DNA of 64,000 nt from the NCBI RefSeq assembly GCF_017654505.1, contig NC_054565.1, forward strand, positions 5,164,881 to 5,228,880, in the 5' to 3' direction. This document shows, in pieces, positions 25,649 through 37,852 of the stretch. How positions within the stretch are numbered: the first letter of the stretch is position 1; each line of letters begins with the position of its first letter. The notes under the pieces are model-generated. The model was given only the letters and a program-made list of their open reading frames with translations, was not told the DNA's origin and made no database searches. Both the position numbers and the translations under genes were made by a program. This DNA comes from Polyodon spathula (Eukaryota; Chordata; Actinopteri; Acipenseriformes; Polyodontidae).

Positions 25649-25882
25649 ACAAAGAGAAGGAGAGGTGAAACCTTTCATCAGTCTAACTAAATAATAATGA
25701 ATCACAAGCTTTAGCTCGGAGGTCTCTTCAAAGATGCATCCAATGTAAGTGTTTACACTGAATGTAAACTTCAATCTCTCTTTCCTACTTTCAACTGAAG
25801 AAGAGACCTCTGAGTGAAAGCTTGCGAGTGATTATTGTCGACTTAGTTCAATAAAAGGTCTCTCACCTCTCCTTCTCTTTGT
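25649..25882. mobile_element. Inverted-repeat element with about 85-bp arms
   Basis: The left arm (25649-25730) starts ACAAAGAGAAGGAGAGGTGA, and the right arm (25799-25882) ends with its complement TCACCTCTCCTTCTCTTTGT. Inside the arms CACAAGCTTT...GGAGGTCTCTTC pairs with GAAGAGACCTCTGAGTGAAAG. The text 'AAGAGACCTCTGAG...AAAGCTTGC' together with 'TTAGTTCAATAAAAGGT' recalls terminal sequences of Penelope-like or related elements in fish. The arms are diverged by substitutions and small indels. The loop of about 70 bp has no coding content. Confidence 0.7.
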
Positions 25883-28800
25883 CTATCATCTCTGGACTGA
25901 TATGGATACCTAATTTCATAAAAAAGGAATATTAAGCAAACACACATTTTTGTGGTTATAAAGACAATGAAAAAACATTATTCATTTCCAATTTATTCTT
26001 GTCTTTATTCTATGTTAAAAGAGTAACATAGTATGGCTAATGCAATGAATTGGCAGCTGAGCCTATTAAATTGAATGGAAAGGCAAGGCTGGATAACCAT
26101 AAAGCTCAATGAAGAGCCGTCTACCATTCAACTAAAGAGCAGTGGAGAGGGATGCATAGGTCTTCTGCTGATGTCACTATCAGCCGCTAGAGGAGATCCA
26201 TTACAGAAGCATATTATAGAACATGTTTATTATCTATGTTTCTTCTTTAGAGTCATGTTAAATCATGTTTTGTTTCAGTAATCACATCCTGGTAAAAACT
26301 ATGAAGCCACAGCATACTGAACGCATGGTAAAACACAGGCAAGCATGACACAGAACAGGGGGATACAGTAAAACAAACCGCATGTTATAACAAGCATGAA
26401 TGACAGTGACAGTCACCTACAGTCACCTGCCACAGCTGTACATTCAAAAGCCATCAGCAAGCTGAAAAAGTAGGTCACCTGTACTGATCCACCACACTCT
26501 ATCTCATGTAAAAGGTTTGACAGCCGTCACAGCCCCAGATTCTGATGCTCTGCATAGCTTGCAGTAATACAGTATGTTCAGATCCTTTTCTAGGTAGGTG
26601 TAAGCACAGTGTCCCCTGGTTTTTGGCACTGTTAAAGTCCAACCTGTTTATCTGCACAACCCATTTAAACAAAAGCTTTTTTTAAAAGAAGGGTGTCATT
26701 CTTTAAACACACAGATGTGTCCCTGGCACAAAAAACGCCCAGCTGCTCCAGGTGACCTTGGTATTTCAACGTTAGCCACCTGAACATTAAGCGGTTTCTG
26801 TTCCAAAGCAATCATTTTGCATGCTTGCAGGTCTTACCCATATACAAACACCTGTATAAAACACTGGGTTTGTGATTCATGCTGTGGTGCTCTCCGCTTG
26901 TGAACACAAACATGGCGTTGTGGTCACTGCCACAACACTGCAGGTGCTTGTTAAGGTTGTATTAATCAAGGCTGCGCCCTGTGTACCTAAAAACCTACTG
27001 CAGGGTGATTCGTAACGAACATGGCGTATAAAAATACAGTCTACCCCATGTAAGTGTATATCATACCTAAGTGTATTCAATTCCAAAATCAAAACCACAA
27101 CTTGTGCTGCATCATTAAATGTACCCCTGTTGAGTGTAATATTGTAAGTGTATATTCCCATTTCAGTGTTTAGCAGTGATATGTTTTATACTGTTATCTG
27201 AGCATGTGCATTATCAACTGACATAAACAGCTCTGTACTAAACCGGTTGCAAAAAAAGGAAACTGAAAGACTTCTCAGAAAGCAACTGTGAAAGATTTGT
27301 TAAAATTAACGCAGCGTTTGTTAAACGTACTTCATTAATGATTTCTGTTCATTTTTCGGGTAGGCTAAAATGGCATTGGAATTGTCTGTGACATACATAC
27401 AGCATCTAAGGAACAATTATTTCTATTTCATTCTTGAAAGTAAAAACATGTTATTTTGTGAATGTTCATCACTGTGCATTGACTACCATTTACTATACAT
27501 TTCATTACAATGTGTTATAAACTGACGGCTCTGTGTTTTTTATTTTTTTATTTAAGTATTTATTGTTGGTTACGTGAAGCCTCAAAGCAAGAGTAAACAC
27601 TTTGTGCAGCGTGATGTATTTTGTTAGCGGTACACCCAAGTCACCTGCAGACCTGTGACAGACATTGGACAACCAACAAAATAAAACAGCTATGTAAGGT
27701 CACTGTGTGGGTGAAAAACTGAAGCAGGTCATTATCAACACATGATTGTAGGTGCACTCCACTGTGTTCTCAATTGAAGTTGCAAATGACATAATTTTAA
27801 ATGAACCGATGTCGCTGTTTTCTTTTATTGATTTGAAATGTAATTGTAATAATTTAGATCAGATTAGTCACTGTCCAAAATGTTCTGGAGGAAGGGGGAT
27901 ACCGCCCCCTCTTTCACTCCTCGGGACCCAATTTTATTATAGCACCCTATAAACAACAACACTAGGGGTCTCTTTAGATGTAAAGATACAGCTTTCACTG
28001 GTACAAATACAAACTCACACCATTACGTGTCAATTGTGGACCAGCTTCTCAAAAACACGTCATACAGCATACCTCCTCTGACTGTACTACTACAGCCTCA
28101 TATGGCTGCCGGGATCAATTCGACAGATTGAATAATTGAGAAGAAAACGATCAAGATGTTAGCTTCTACCATTCCAGCACTATTGTCATGACAGGAATGG
28201 AGGGGCCAATGCAGGGCTATGGCATTCCAACTCTGTCCCTGCTAAACTACACTACATTAAAACAACACAGTGTCCCTGGCAGCATGACTGCAATGAAAAA
28301 GACAGTTCTGAATGAATCATTCTGTCTGAAACATCTCTTTCAAAAAAAACCCAAGATTTAATCACAGTGAATTGGGGCCAGTAATATCATTGCTTACCCT
28401 AATACTATTTTAAAACCTTAGTTGTCATTTCTTAGCCAGAATTAATAAACAAATGGCCTTTTTGCAAACACATTCTAAGTAACAGAAGCTGTCTGCTGTG
28501 GTTAGGGTGCTAACATTTTGCTCTAATATATATATATTTCTATAGCCACTATAATCAGGTATCATAATTCAACCCTTTTTGCACTGTGTTTTGATGTTCT
28601 CTTGTATTCGGTATTTGCATATTGGAGAGGTCCTTCTCTTACACAGTGACCTTATAGGAAAAAAAAAACAGAAATAAAAAAGTTTGGAAGTAGGGCAGAC
28701 TTGTTTTTTGAGATACTGATTTTATACCAATTTTTTGGCAAAAGTAATTTGTCTCGCTAACATTTCAGGTTCTAAAATCACGGTTACTGCAGTGTGATTT

Positions 28801-29333
28801 CCATCTGAATTTGTTACTCTTAGGACCCAGTGGAATTCATGCTTTTTAGCACAGCGCAGTGCATTCTGGTCTGTTTTACCTGTCTCAGGTACCTTTCACA
28901 GAAGGACTACACTTACCAGAATACACTGGGGCATAAACTATCCCAACACTGTCCTTACCAGTGAAGGCTGTATTGGAGCTCGGAGCTCTTCCATAAGTCT
29001 CCCTTATTTTGAAAGCTCAGTGCAACTGGTGTGGCATGTGAGAATGGAAAAATAAAGGTCTGGTCTCTTTTCATGACACAACATAAACAGAGTTCCTGAG
29101 TGAAATACAGACTATTTGCATATTCCCATAGTGGAGTTTTGTATATATCAACAGAATGGCTTGTGCTGAGTGTGATGAAACTTAATAAGGACAGGAGAGT
29201 ATTAGAATCTGGGGATCAGGTTTTACATATATCTAGATACGTCCCTAGTTATTGCAATGGACTTTGGTTAGGACATAGCAAAAAGTTACTGAGGGAATCT
29301 GAGGGCATATGGAGGCCTCTGTCCGTCTGCCTG

Positions 29334-29683
29334 TACAGTAGTGTGCAAATGTATTAGAACACCTCAAGATATCCTTTATACACCTACCCGCATGATAGGA
29401 TTTGAATTTGAGGTCAGTAATCAGTGATATAGAAATACTTGTGTGTGAAAATGTTAGATGAAAAAGTTTCTTGCATTTTACCATTTGTGGCTATGTGTTC
29501 CTTTTCTAGTTCTGTCTTAAATTAATTGCATTAGTGGTCTATTAAAATCATCAGTTCAATTAGACAATCGCTAATTTGGCTGTTTTAACCATTTGTTAAG
29601 ATTTCCAGTTCCAGTTTTATATGCACAACAAATCCAAACTACAGAAGCAATGGGGTGTTCTGATAAATGTGCACACCACTGTA
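29334..29683. mobile_element. Tc1/mariner-type MITE
   Basis: A 350-bp element with terminal inverted repeats of about 30 bp. The left end reads TACAGTAGTGTGCAAATG..AGAACACC and the right end, complemented, reads TACAGTGGTGTGCACATT..AGAACACC. Both ends sit on TA, the target-site duplication of Tc1/mariner elements, and the CAGT start is typical. No transposase remains, so it is non-autonomous. Confidence 0.85.
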
Positions 29684-32600
29684 TGTCAAACTGACAAGTG
29701 CATCTAGCTGAATGATTATTAAATACCTTATTGTTATCCTTGCAGAAAGCAATGCATTCAACTTAAACATGCTAGCATAGAGGATTAGTTATATTATGCT
29801 TGGCAACTTAACATGCCATCATAATCATTAGCTTTGTAAATAAACGTATGCATTGCTGTATTTCAGATTTTAGGAATATGAATGAAATAGAAGTCTCTTT
29901 TTCATTTGGCATTTACTGTTAGTATAAGAATCATCTCTGTCCCATAAACAGTAAAACAGGCCCATTGTTTATTGGCTTCCCATTATGCATAACATGTGCC
30001 GTGACGATGCATTGAAATGGAATACAAGGATGTGGGTTAATAAACCTGTTAGGAGGAGAGTGTTTGCTCTTGGCAAATATACAGATATCATGCTGTACCT
30101 ACCAGTAACGTGGGTTAGCAGTACACAATGAGACATAAAGTGTTTGCTTTCTCACAGGTCTCTCCGAAGCAGGTGTAACGTCAGCACTGCCTTCTGCCTT
30201 CTCTTCATTTCAGATTGTGAGCTAAGATTCAACCCCCATTTCAACCCTCTTTAATGCACCCTGTTTGATAAAGTGATTGATTAACACTATAGTTCCGTGG
30301 CTTTTCCACATCATGCACATGCATTCACTATACAGATCTCAAATGTGTAGCTTGAAATGAATATGTTTTAGCAAACACATGTTCTCAATTTAAAACCTAT
30401 GGGTCTGCACCAGTTTACAGACATTTCTGATTGCAAGCCTTGCTATCTGATAGTGCAGCACTTCCACGGCCATTTCACCAGGAGAGTGACCAACCAGCTT
30501 GCTTCCCCTATTGACTGACATGGCTTGCCACCATTAGGATGCCTGAAGAAATGAAATGACCCAGGAAGTGCGAGCGTAAAAGATTTCCTGGAAGGGAAAG
30601 CTAGCAAACGGAGAACTTTCTGTTGCCTCATGTAGTGCCAGATGTTTTCAATTGAAAAGACATGTTTGCAATATCCTCTTTCATTGAAAACTGTACATTT
30701 GAGACCCATGTAGTCAACCGAGGAGCCTGACATTCAAGTAATATTTATGAACGTATTTAATGTCTTTCTTGTTGTCACCTGCGTCTTTCTCTATGAACGC
30801 TGCAGTGCATATAACGCATTTAATAATTCCCAAGCTTGAGTCTCTCATATTATTGACATGGGCTAAAGCTCATTGATTGCAGCACTAGAACCAAGGTGAA
30901 AAGATGGACAAGTAAAGTACACAGCCCATCTTGTGTTGTTTCGGCATGAGCGTGTTTCCCATAGTTCAAACATTTCTGTCACTCCACCCTTTGATCTTTT
31001 GGTTCTACGTTTTTTCAAACTAAAAGGGACTGAGTGGCTCTAAATAGAAGGTGAAGTGCAGGGCAGATATAATGTTGATTAATGAATCCACAGTTAGTGC
31101 TATAAATCCACAGAAAACTGGATTCAGAACAATTCAACATAAAAGCGAACAGCATTTTATTACGCAGCAAACATTTAAACAATTAGTATTACGCATATAA
31201 GTAACACTTAAAGGGTTTGCAATTTCAATTTAGCATTTCATATTGTTTGCCAAAAGTAGGGTAGTACAATTATACATTAACAATGTAAACATTTTCTTTT
31301 CAGAATTACAAATTGTGACAGATATTCATTAATTTACACAACAGTCCTGGGTTTCTAGCACATCTTTGGTGGATAAAGCACGCTGGACAACAAAGGATGT
31401 TTTTGGTTTTGTTTTGTTTTTTTCCCAGTAGGAACACGGCTTCTTTTCATAAACAATACAAAACAAAAATAAATCTGTAAATTTAACACGATAGCTAACT
31501 TTAATCAGACCCGGTTTACGGACTTTGAATATACACAAATCACAGATTTAATATACTTTGTTTCAACATACTCCGCATTCAAGTCTGTACACGGTTCCTT
31601 ATCTTCCCACAGACAGCTATTATCTTCGAAACATGGTCTTATATACCTGCCTGGCTTGTTAAATTACTCTTGCACAACTGTAATTAATTAATTATTTAAG
31701 TTAAATTAGCATATGGCTTTGCAGTGCTATAAAATGATTACTCATCTATTATTTAAAAAAATGCAGCGTGCTTGTTGGGAATGGCATTACACTTCAGTCA
31801 TCAACACTAGGCAGAAGGATATCTGCATCATCAGATGGAAGGAAACGCAAATGGATGGAGATGCAGATGGATCAGATTAGTTTACTGTAAAGCTACATCT
31901 TAGTTCAAATCAGCATGAAGTTTTAACTTCTACCCTCATGCAATGGAAATCATAACCTATAGTTGTTACAAAAGGGAGTGAAAACAGTCGAGGCACACTC
32001 TGATAAACACGGTCATGTGCTGTAATGGAAAGAGAGATTGCAACAACTTTTAATAGGCCAAAGGTCTATAATATTTACCGGCGCTATCAAAGTTGTTTCT
32101 TCTTAAATGAACTAACACAGCGTATATTTGCAGAAATGAACTTACAGGATTTGAAACACGATAGAATGTGAAAATATACAGAGTCATTTCTACAACCCTA
32201 TGGTAGTAAGTTGAAATAAGATCCACAGTTTCCATAAGATGATACAATAAACTTGTTGTACTGCTGTGAAACATTGCAAGTTGCACTCTTTTTTTCTTCG
32301 TACTGAGATATTTTGAAATATTGGGGATACCTTCCAATTGCCCTTTTGCCAAGGTCTTGATAGCAGTCCCCATGAAAATCTGCAAAGAGAACATTTTATT
32401 TTCAGTAAAGAACTTACCCAATTCTGCGGCAATGACTTTTCAATAAAAAATAGTGTTAATGAGTGTTATTAAATAAGAAAAAGTAAGTCACAGTTAGTTA
32501 AGCAAGCAATAACCAACAGCAAGGTGTGTGGTAAGACATTGGCATATCTTACCATGCCTTCAACCACCCAGAAATGCAGTAAGATGTGTCTTACCACACA

Positions 32601-33796
32601 TCCTGGAGTGGGGTATTGTGCTTATAAAATGGCTCCCTTTTTATTTTATAAAAGTAAAACCAACAAAAAAAGCATTTTTCAATAACTTCTCCAGAGTCTA
32701 CCAGACACTCAGTGAGGCAGTCATGCAGAATGTCACAGCAGTCATATTAGTCAACCTGAACAAAACTGCTCACTGCATTATAATGCACACTGATGCCTGC
32801 AAGTCTGTAATGTATTTCACCTTTTATACCATATTCTTGAAAACATGAACCTAGAGGTATTTTTTATTTTTTGTCGTACGCTGTTCCTTCGTGGTTCAAT
32901 GCAAGCGATCCTGCAGTCCTTTACAGGAAGTATTGCAGTGGCCGAAGAGATCGATATTTTGAGGTTTTAAAGAAAAAAAATCAAAAGAAATTGATTTTCA
33001 GATGTGATTCGCCCCTAGCTATGCATAAAACAATTCTTACTGCATGGCCATGTAATCTTGTTCATCCAATCATGGCTATTTATTTATCCAAGCCATTTTA
33101 TAATTTTACTTATTTGAGGTTGTACGGCATATAAGTTGCTTCAGCTCGCAGTGAGTCTTGCCACACTTCTCACTGTGCTACAGAAAGTGTTTATGCGCTG
33201 TAGTGCCACCTAAGAGCAGTAGTAGCACCACTGAAGAAAAAATCACAGCTTGAGACTTGGCAGAGTTCATCTTGTGTTGTGTGCTGTTGCCAGTCCCCAG
33301 TGATACCTGTGAAAGTCAGATGTGAAAGTCTAAGCTCCTTTCCATTCCTCTAGTTACTATTTCATTGTCCATATAAAGCAGAAACAAAAGAAAAAAACTC
33401 AGTTAGTTACCATGCAGCTGCTCAGTGCAAACTGAAGCTGTTGGCCCAACACATCTGATAATAAGCACAAGATAAGCTATTGGAAAGCCTGCTCCAAAAG
33501 ACAAACATCAATTATTGTTACACGCATTGCCTAAGATACAGCGTCTTTAATACATGCATACACTTTTGGTTCCTTATCCAACTTAAGATACCAACTACCA
33601 GATGTTCATAAATGAAAATTAACTTAGAAATATTTTATTGCAATGTGAAACAATAGTGTTTTGACTAAAATAAAAATGTGATACATTGAGCAAACCCTTT
33701 TGTCACTGACAAGTTTGAAACATGTGCTGGCAGATACAGATTCACGGTCTCTAAACAGATAGAAAATCTAATTTCATAACTAATTAATGGGGAGCA

Positions 33797-33906
33797 GGAC
33801 CTTGAAAAGCAAGGCTAAAGACCAAAGTGTGAATGTGGTGTAAAATATGTATACTGTTATCTAGTCTATGTTTTAATAAACAATCCATTGCATGAGTTTC
33901 CTGACT
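33797..33906. repeat. Dispersed repeat, copy 1
   Basis: This segment, with AGACCAAAG, GTGTAAAAT and TCTAGTCTATGTTTTAATA, is clearly similar to 45965-46076 inside the intron of array gene 2. It lies about 1 kb upstream of array gene 1. It could be a short interspersed element or part of the duplicated block. Confidence 0.6.
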
Positions 33907-34015
33907 GAACTACTATGCAGATTTAAAGTTTCTTTATACTTTTTGGCAGTGGTCACAGTCTTCACCCACTGTTAATAAGAGCTGATAAGGTATATCAGCG
34001 CCCTTCATACAATAC

Positions 34016-34096
34016 ACAGGGGATCGAACCCCAGGCTCCAGGTTCAGAGAACAATGCGCTGTCTGTCTGCTGTGCCAAAGAGCCAGGCCCCACTTG
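34016..34096 (-). mobile_element. tRNA-derived SINE head with A and B boxes
   Basis: On the minus strand the sequence GGCTCTTTGGCACAGCAG leads, after about 40 nt, into CTGGGGTTCGATCCCC, which contains a textbook RNA polymerase III B box (GGTTCGATCCC). TTGGCACAGCAG is an A-box-like element. The spacing suits a tRNA-derived SINE; a true tRNA gene is unlikely because stems and anticodon arm do not fold well. Confidence 0.6.
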
Positions 34097-34720
34097 CAGA
34101 GCGCACTTCAACTCAATCAGCCACCGAGAGAGTTCATTTGAGAGTTACAATAGAGTTGTGCTCTGTCACTGCCCACAGAGCTCTCAAACCGCAGCTACCT
34201 TCAATTTGTCCAGCCAGACATTCGTTTTATTTACATACATGCCAACACTCAAATATCATCATGCCATTTCTGATTTGTCAAAAATTGTCCCTTGTCCAGA
34301 TGCAAGGATGAAAAATTCCTAAGTTTGTCCTGCAGTTTCTCCTTTGTAAGCTGTAGAGAAGTGGTACATGCATCTCTGCTCGTTGCACTGGCAAGATTGT
34401 AACTTTTTACAGGGAAACGGGTTCTGCAAAAAGTTACAATTGCAATTAATATACCTGGAACTAACAGGTAATCCATGGAGCAATGCACGGCCTAGACCAA
34501 TGTTTATAAGCCACTTAGAAGAAAATATCAGGCTGCAGAATCAAAGTTTAGCGTCTTTCAGTATTTTTATATTTCTACGTGTAGGTGTCGTATGGGCGTA
34601 TATTTCTCATGATGTCACCCCAATACAGCACACACAGCTCTTTTGCTTAATCTTAGATTTCTGCCCAATCTTTTTTCTTTGTTTGATTTATCAGTTTGGA
34701 ATAAATACACAAAGTAGTAG

Positions 34721-34780
34721 CCATGGTATCTGAACATTTGTTTGATTAAAGTTCAGGTATAAAAACAGCTGGCGGGCTGC
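34721..34780 (+). promoter_or_regulatory. Promoter of array gene 1, conserved in all three copies
   Basis: The TATA box is TATAAAAA at 34758-34765, followed by CAGCTGG. Upstream is CCATGGTATCTGAA (34721) and TTTGATTA (34740). The same order occurs before gene 2 (44332-44383) and gene 3 (55270-55312). The TATA-to-ATG distance is about 85 bp here. Confidence 0.75.
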
Positions 34781-35379
34781 ACGATCACATCGTTTTCAGT
34801 CTCTTCTCCAGAAAAGAAAAGAAAAAATCACCTCCCAGAAACATGAAGGGTCTTCTCCTTGCTCTCTGTGTCCTTGCCATGGTGATGCTGATTAATGGGG
34901 TATGTTGAAATGTAGTTACATTTGTGAAAGCCTATGCATTGAAATCTTATTTTATTGAAACGCTGTGGACGCTTATCCAAACTCCTCTGGTCACATTTAG
35001 TTCTGATATGGATAATTCAAACGTTCAGTTTTGGTAACAGCTTGCTTACAGTTTCAGTAAATTTAATATAATAACCTCTCAAGAAGAGGCTATAGAAGGT
35101 TTCTTGGGATGATGGTTAGCAGTTGATCATCATCATCATGGTAGTCTTAACTAATATTTCAACACAGTGATTTCAGACAGTTTTGGAGGTGTTTTTATTT
35201 AAGGCTCTGATTATCCAGCGGTGTACTGGTTATATACATGTATGTAGATTTGTATGTAGAGCCTTTACTCATGATTTCTAATGTGTAGTCTTTAATCATT
35301 ATTTTATTTAACAATTTCAGATTAATTATCTGCTGATATATACATACTACAAGGACACTGTTAAAACACCAGTCAAAAT

Positions 35380-35916
35380 ATGAACTGCATATTACTAATG
35401 CTTTTCTGCAGTATTACAAATGAACTGCCACCCAGCTGTAACCTTTATTTAACAGATTTATGTTGCACTATACTCAAACCATTAAAACAGCACTCCAGTT
35501 ACAGATTTAGCTTTAATGGCTTCTTTGTTCAATTGCAAGCTGACATTTACGATCCTGCCCAGGATGAGCCTGTATTTATTTTGTTTTTCCGATATCCTTA
35601 TTGTCTGGACTCTTGTCCCACTGGCAATAGGAATTTGCTGCTGTTTCCAGCAGTGACCTTCGGATCCTGCACCAGCCCTGCCTGCAGTCAGATTGAAATG
35701 CGCTCTCCTAGTGAACACCCCCGGCCCCTCTCAAGCACAGATTTGAGCCACAATGCAACTAATTGGTGGTTTTATCATTCCTCCTGGTGGCTCTGTTGCC
35801 CGTGTCAGTTTATAGTTTTTTGGCCCATCTGCAAACTTTTGAATTTCTATAAAGCAGTTGCACTTTTGCAGTGTTTCACTTCAGAACTCTACTGTAAATT
35901 AGCATTTTGTAATTAA
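35380..35916 (+). other. Long intronic ORF (178 codons), unrecognised
   Basis: This open frame lies within the intron of array gene 1. It is Cys- and aromatic-rich, with no recognised domain, signal peptide or regular pattern. It is followed by an L2-like LINE tail at 36.1 kb, so it may be part of a transposable element. I do not think it is a gene; it is noted because it is the longest non-repeat single-frame ORF in the window. Confidence 0.15.
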
Positions 35917-36109
35917 GCAGTTTTTCCATGCTTGTTAACATAGTTTACCATGTTTTGCGATGTTTGATGTTTTGCCATCATACCTCTCTGGACGTTACAG
36001 TGCTTATCTCTGCTTTTCCATTTCATCTGTAACATAGTCCAATAGTCCTTATGTACTTTCCACTGTATATCATGTATTATACATTTCTCTATTTGAAGTA
36101 TTATGGATT

Positions 36110-36200
36110 TTCTTGTATTTATTGCATCTTGTAAAGCGCTTTGTGATGGTGTTCCACTATGAAAGGCGCTATATAAAATAAAGATTGATTGATTGATTGA
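36110..36200 (+). mobile_element. LINE (L2-like) 3' tail
   Basis: TGTAAAGCGCTTTGTGATGG followed by AAAGGCGCTATATAAAATAA and a (GATT)n end is the classic 3' terminus of L2-type LINEs and the SINEs that use them. It lies in the intron of array gene 1. The upstream body is not recognisable. Confidence 0.75.
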
Positions 36201-36909
36201 TATAGCTGAGCCGTTTTTCAGGAGCCGTGGCTTGGCACCTGGTTGCAGACATTGGGAGACCTAGTTTGAGACAACTTTGCCATATCAAACCCCAGACCCC
36301 CGCTGGTGTGCCAGGCAGTGGCCGGAAACTTAGTCTCCTGAAACCAACTTCCAAGCCACAAAGTGGCTTTGTGTTGCCACAGCTTTAGACCCAACCTACA
36401 ATTGACTATGAAATAAGAAAAGATTAAACCAGGCAAACAACTATGACATGGTTGATTCAAATATGTATTGCTTTTAATGGAACTGGGCACTAAAACTTTG
36501 CTTTAAAAGTCCCTGTGAAACTGTATACCCTGACTTATTGAAGGAATCTTAAGCATAATTAATTTATTATTCCGAACACATGTATATACTTATATCTAAA
36601 TTAAAGCATGGCAAACCATGGTAAACTATAGTAAATGCATAACACAAGCATAAACATTACTGTGCAAATTGACCCTGGTAAACTGTTTACCCATTAAGTT
36701 GTATAACAAGAGAGAATAAGCACTGTTACTTATATTACTTGCTTTCAAAGGGTATACCTTCATTGTATTTTGCATTCTTCTAGTTCAAGACTACAAACTT
36801 AAGAAAACCACAAGTTAACCTGATGAAAACCACAACCCTCCACAAATTAGTTGTAAAACTGCAACAGATGCTAAGAAAACACAACCATTGCTAAGAAAAT
36901 AATTTCTTG

Positions 36910-37730
36910 CTAGAAAACCACAACCGATGATAAGAAAACCACAGGATAAGAAAACTGATGATAAGAAAACCACAACCGATGCTAAGAAAAGAAAAACAAC
37001 CGATGCTAAGAAAACCACAACCGATGATAAGAAAACCACAACCGATGATAAGAAAACCACAACCGATGATAAGAAAACCACAACCGATGCTAAGAAAACC
37101 ACAACCGATGATAAGAAAACCACAACCGATGATAAGAAAACCACAACCGATGATAAGAAAACCACAACCGATGATAAGAAAACCACAACCGATGATAAGA
37201 AAACCACAACCGATGATAAGAAAACCACAACCGATGATAAGAAAACCACAACCGATGCTAAGAAAACCACAACCGATGATAAGAAAACCACAACCGATGA
37301 AAACCACAACCGATGCTAAGAAAACCACAACCGATGATAAGAAAACCACAACCGATGATAATGAAAACCACAACCGATGATAAGAAAACCACAACCGATG
37401 ATAAGAAAACCACAACCGATGATAAGAAAACCACAACCGATGATAAGAAAACCACAACCGATGATAAGAAAACCACAACCGATGCTAAGAAAACCACAAC
37501 CGATGATAAGAAAACCACAACCGATGCTAAGAAAACCACAACCGATGATAAGAAAACCACAACCGATGATAAGAAAACCACAACCGATGAAAACCACAAC
37601 CTAAGAAAACCACAACCGATGATAAGAAAACCACAACCGATGCTAAGAAAACCACAACCGATGCTAAGAAAACCACAACCGATGATAAGAAAACAACAAC
37701 CGATGATAAGAAAACCACAACCAAAAACTC
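36910..37730. repeat. 21-bp coding minisatellite of array gene 1
   Basis: About 35 units of 21 bp, each with CCACAACCGATGATAAGAAA as core (GCT replaces GAT in some units, giving TTTDAKK). The unit has no stop in five of six frames, which produces long spurious ORFs on both strands. Three units of 16 bp (5 bp deleted) and one of 22 bp break the frame. Units are otherwise almost identical, pointing to recent expansion. Confidence 0.97.
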
Positions 37731-37852
37731 AGCTGCCAGTCCAGCCATGACTTCCCATAACCTCCTTCTGTGGTCCCTGATAAGAAAACCACAACCAAAA
37801 ACTCAGCTGCCAGTCCAGCCATGACTTCCCATAACCTCCTTCTGTGGTCCCT
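37705..37852 (+). repeat. 74-bp tandem duplication of the GPI-signal segment
   Basis: GATAAGAAAACCACAACC through CTTCTGTGGTCCCTG occurs twice in a row, starting at 37705 and 37779. The second copy continues into the full hydrophobic tail and stop. Since 74 is not a multiple of 3, the second copy is in a different frame from the first. Confidence 0.95.

Larger units (their letters stand above)
17760..34720. other. 17-kb stretch without a recognisable gene
   Basis: Both strands were scanned. No ORF here has family features or exon-like partners that I can support. The stretch holds (TA)n, (TTC)n and homopolymer tracts, a Penelope-type GIY-YIG fragment (18.5-18.9 kb), a CTCF-like site (19.16 kb), an isolated exon-like segment (21.5 kb), tRNA-SINE heads (22.1 and 34.05 kb), an inverted-repeat element (25.65-25.88 kb), a Tc1/mariner MITE (29.3-29.7 kb) and small perfect dyads (32.5 and 34.4 kb). 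A segment at 19,680-20,100 with retroelement-like base composition could not be classified. Confidence 0.6.

Noticed and set aside
27255..27275. ISRE-like GGAAACTGAAAG as a promoter element
   Set aside because: A fair IRF-type match, but there is no gene, first exon or second site nearby.
34016..34096. A functional tRNA gene
   Set aside because: A and B boxes are present, but the acceptor, D and anticodon stems do not pair well, so a SINE head is more likely.
36910..37730. A CRISPR array
   Set aside because: Units are contiguous 21-mers without unique spacers, in a vertebrate-type genome. The same applies to the 34-bp, 46-bp and 51-bp arrays.
36815..37750. Long overlapping ORFs on both strands (VVVFLSS, GCGFLII, KPQPMIR repeats)
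   Set aside because: The 21-bp unit lacks stops in five of six frames. Only the TTTDDKK frame matches a GPI tail and the sister genes, so the others are shadows, not membrane proteins.
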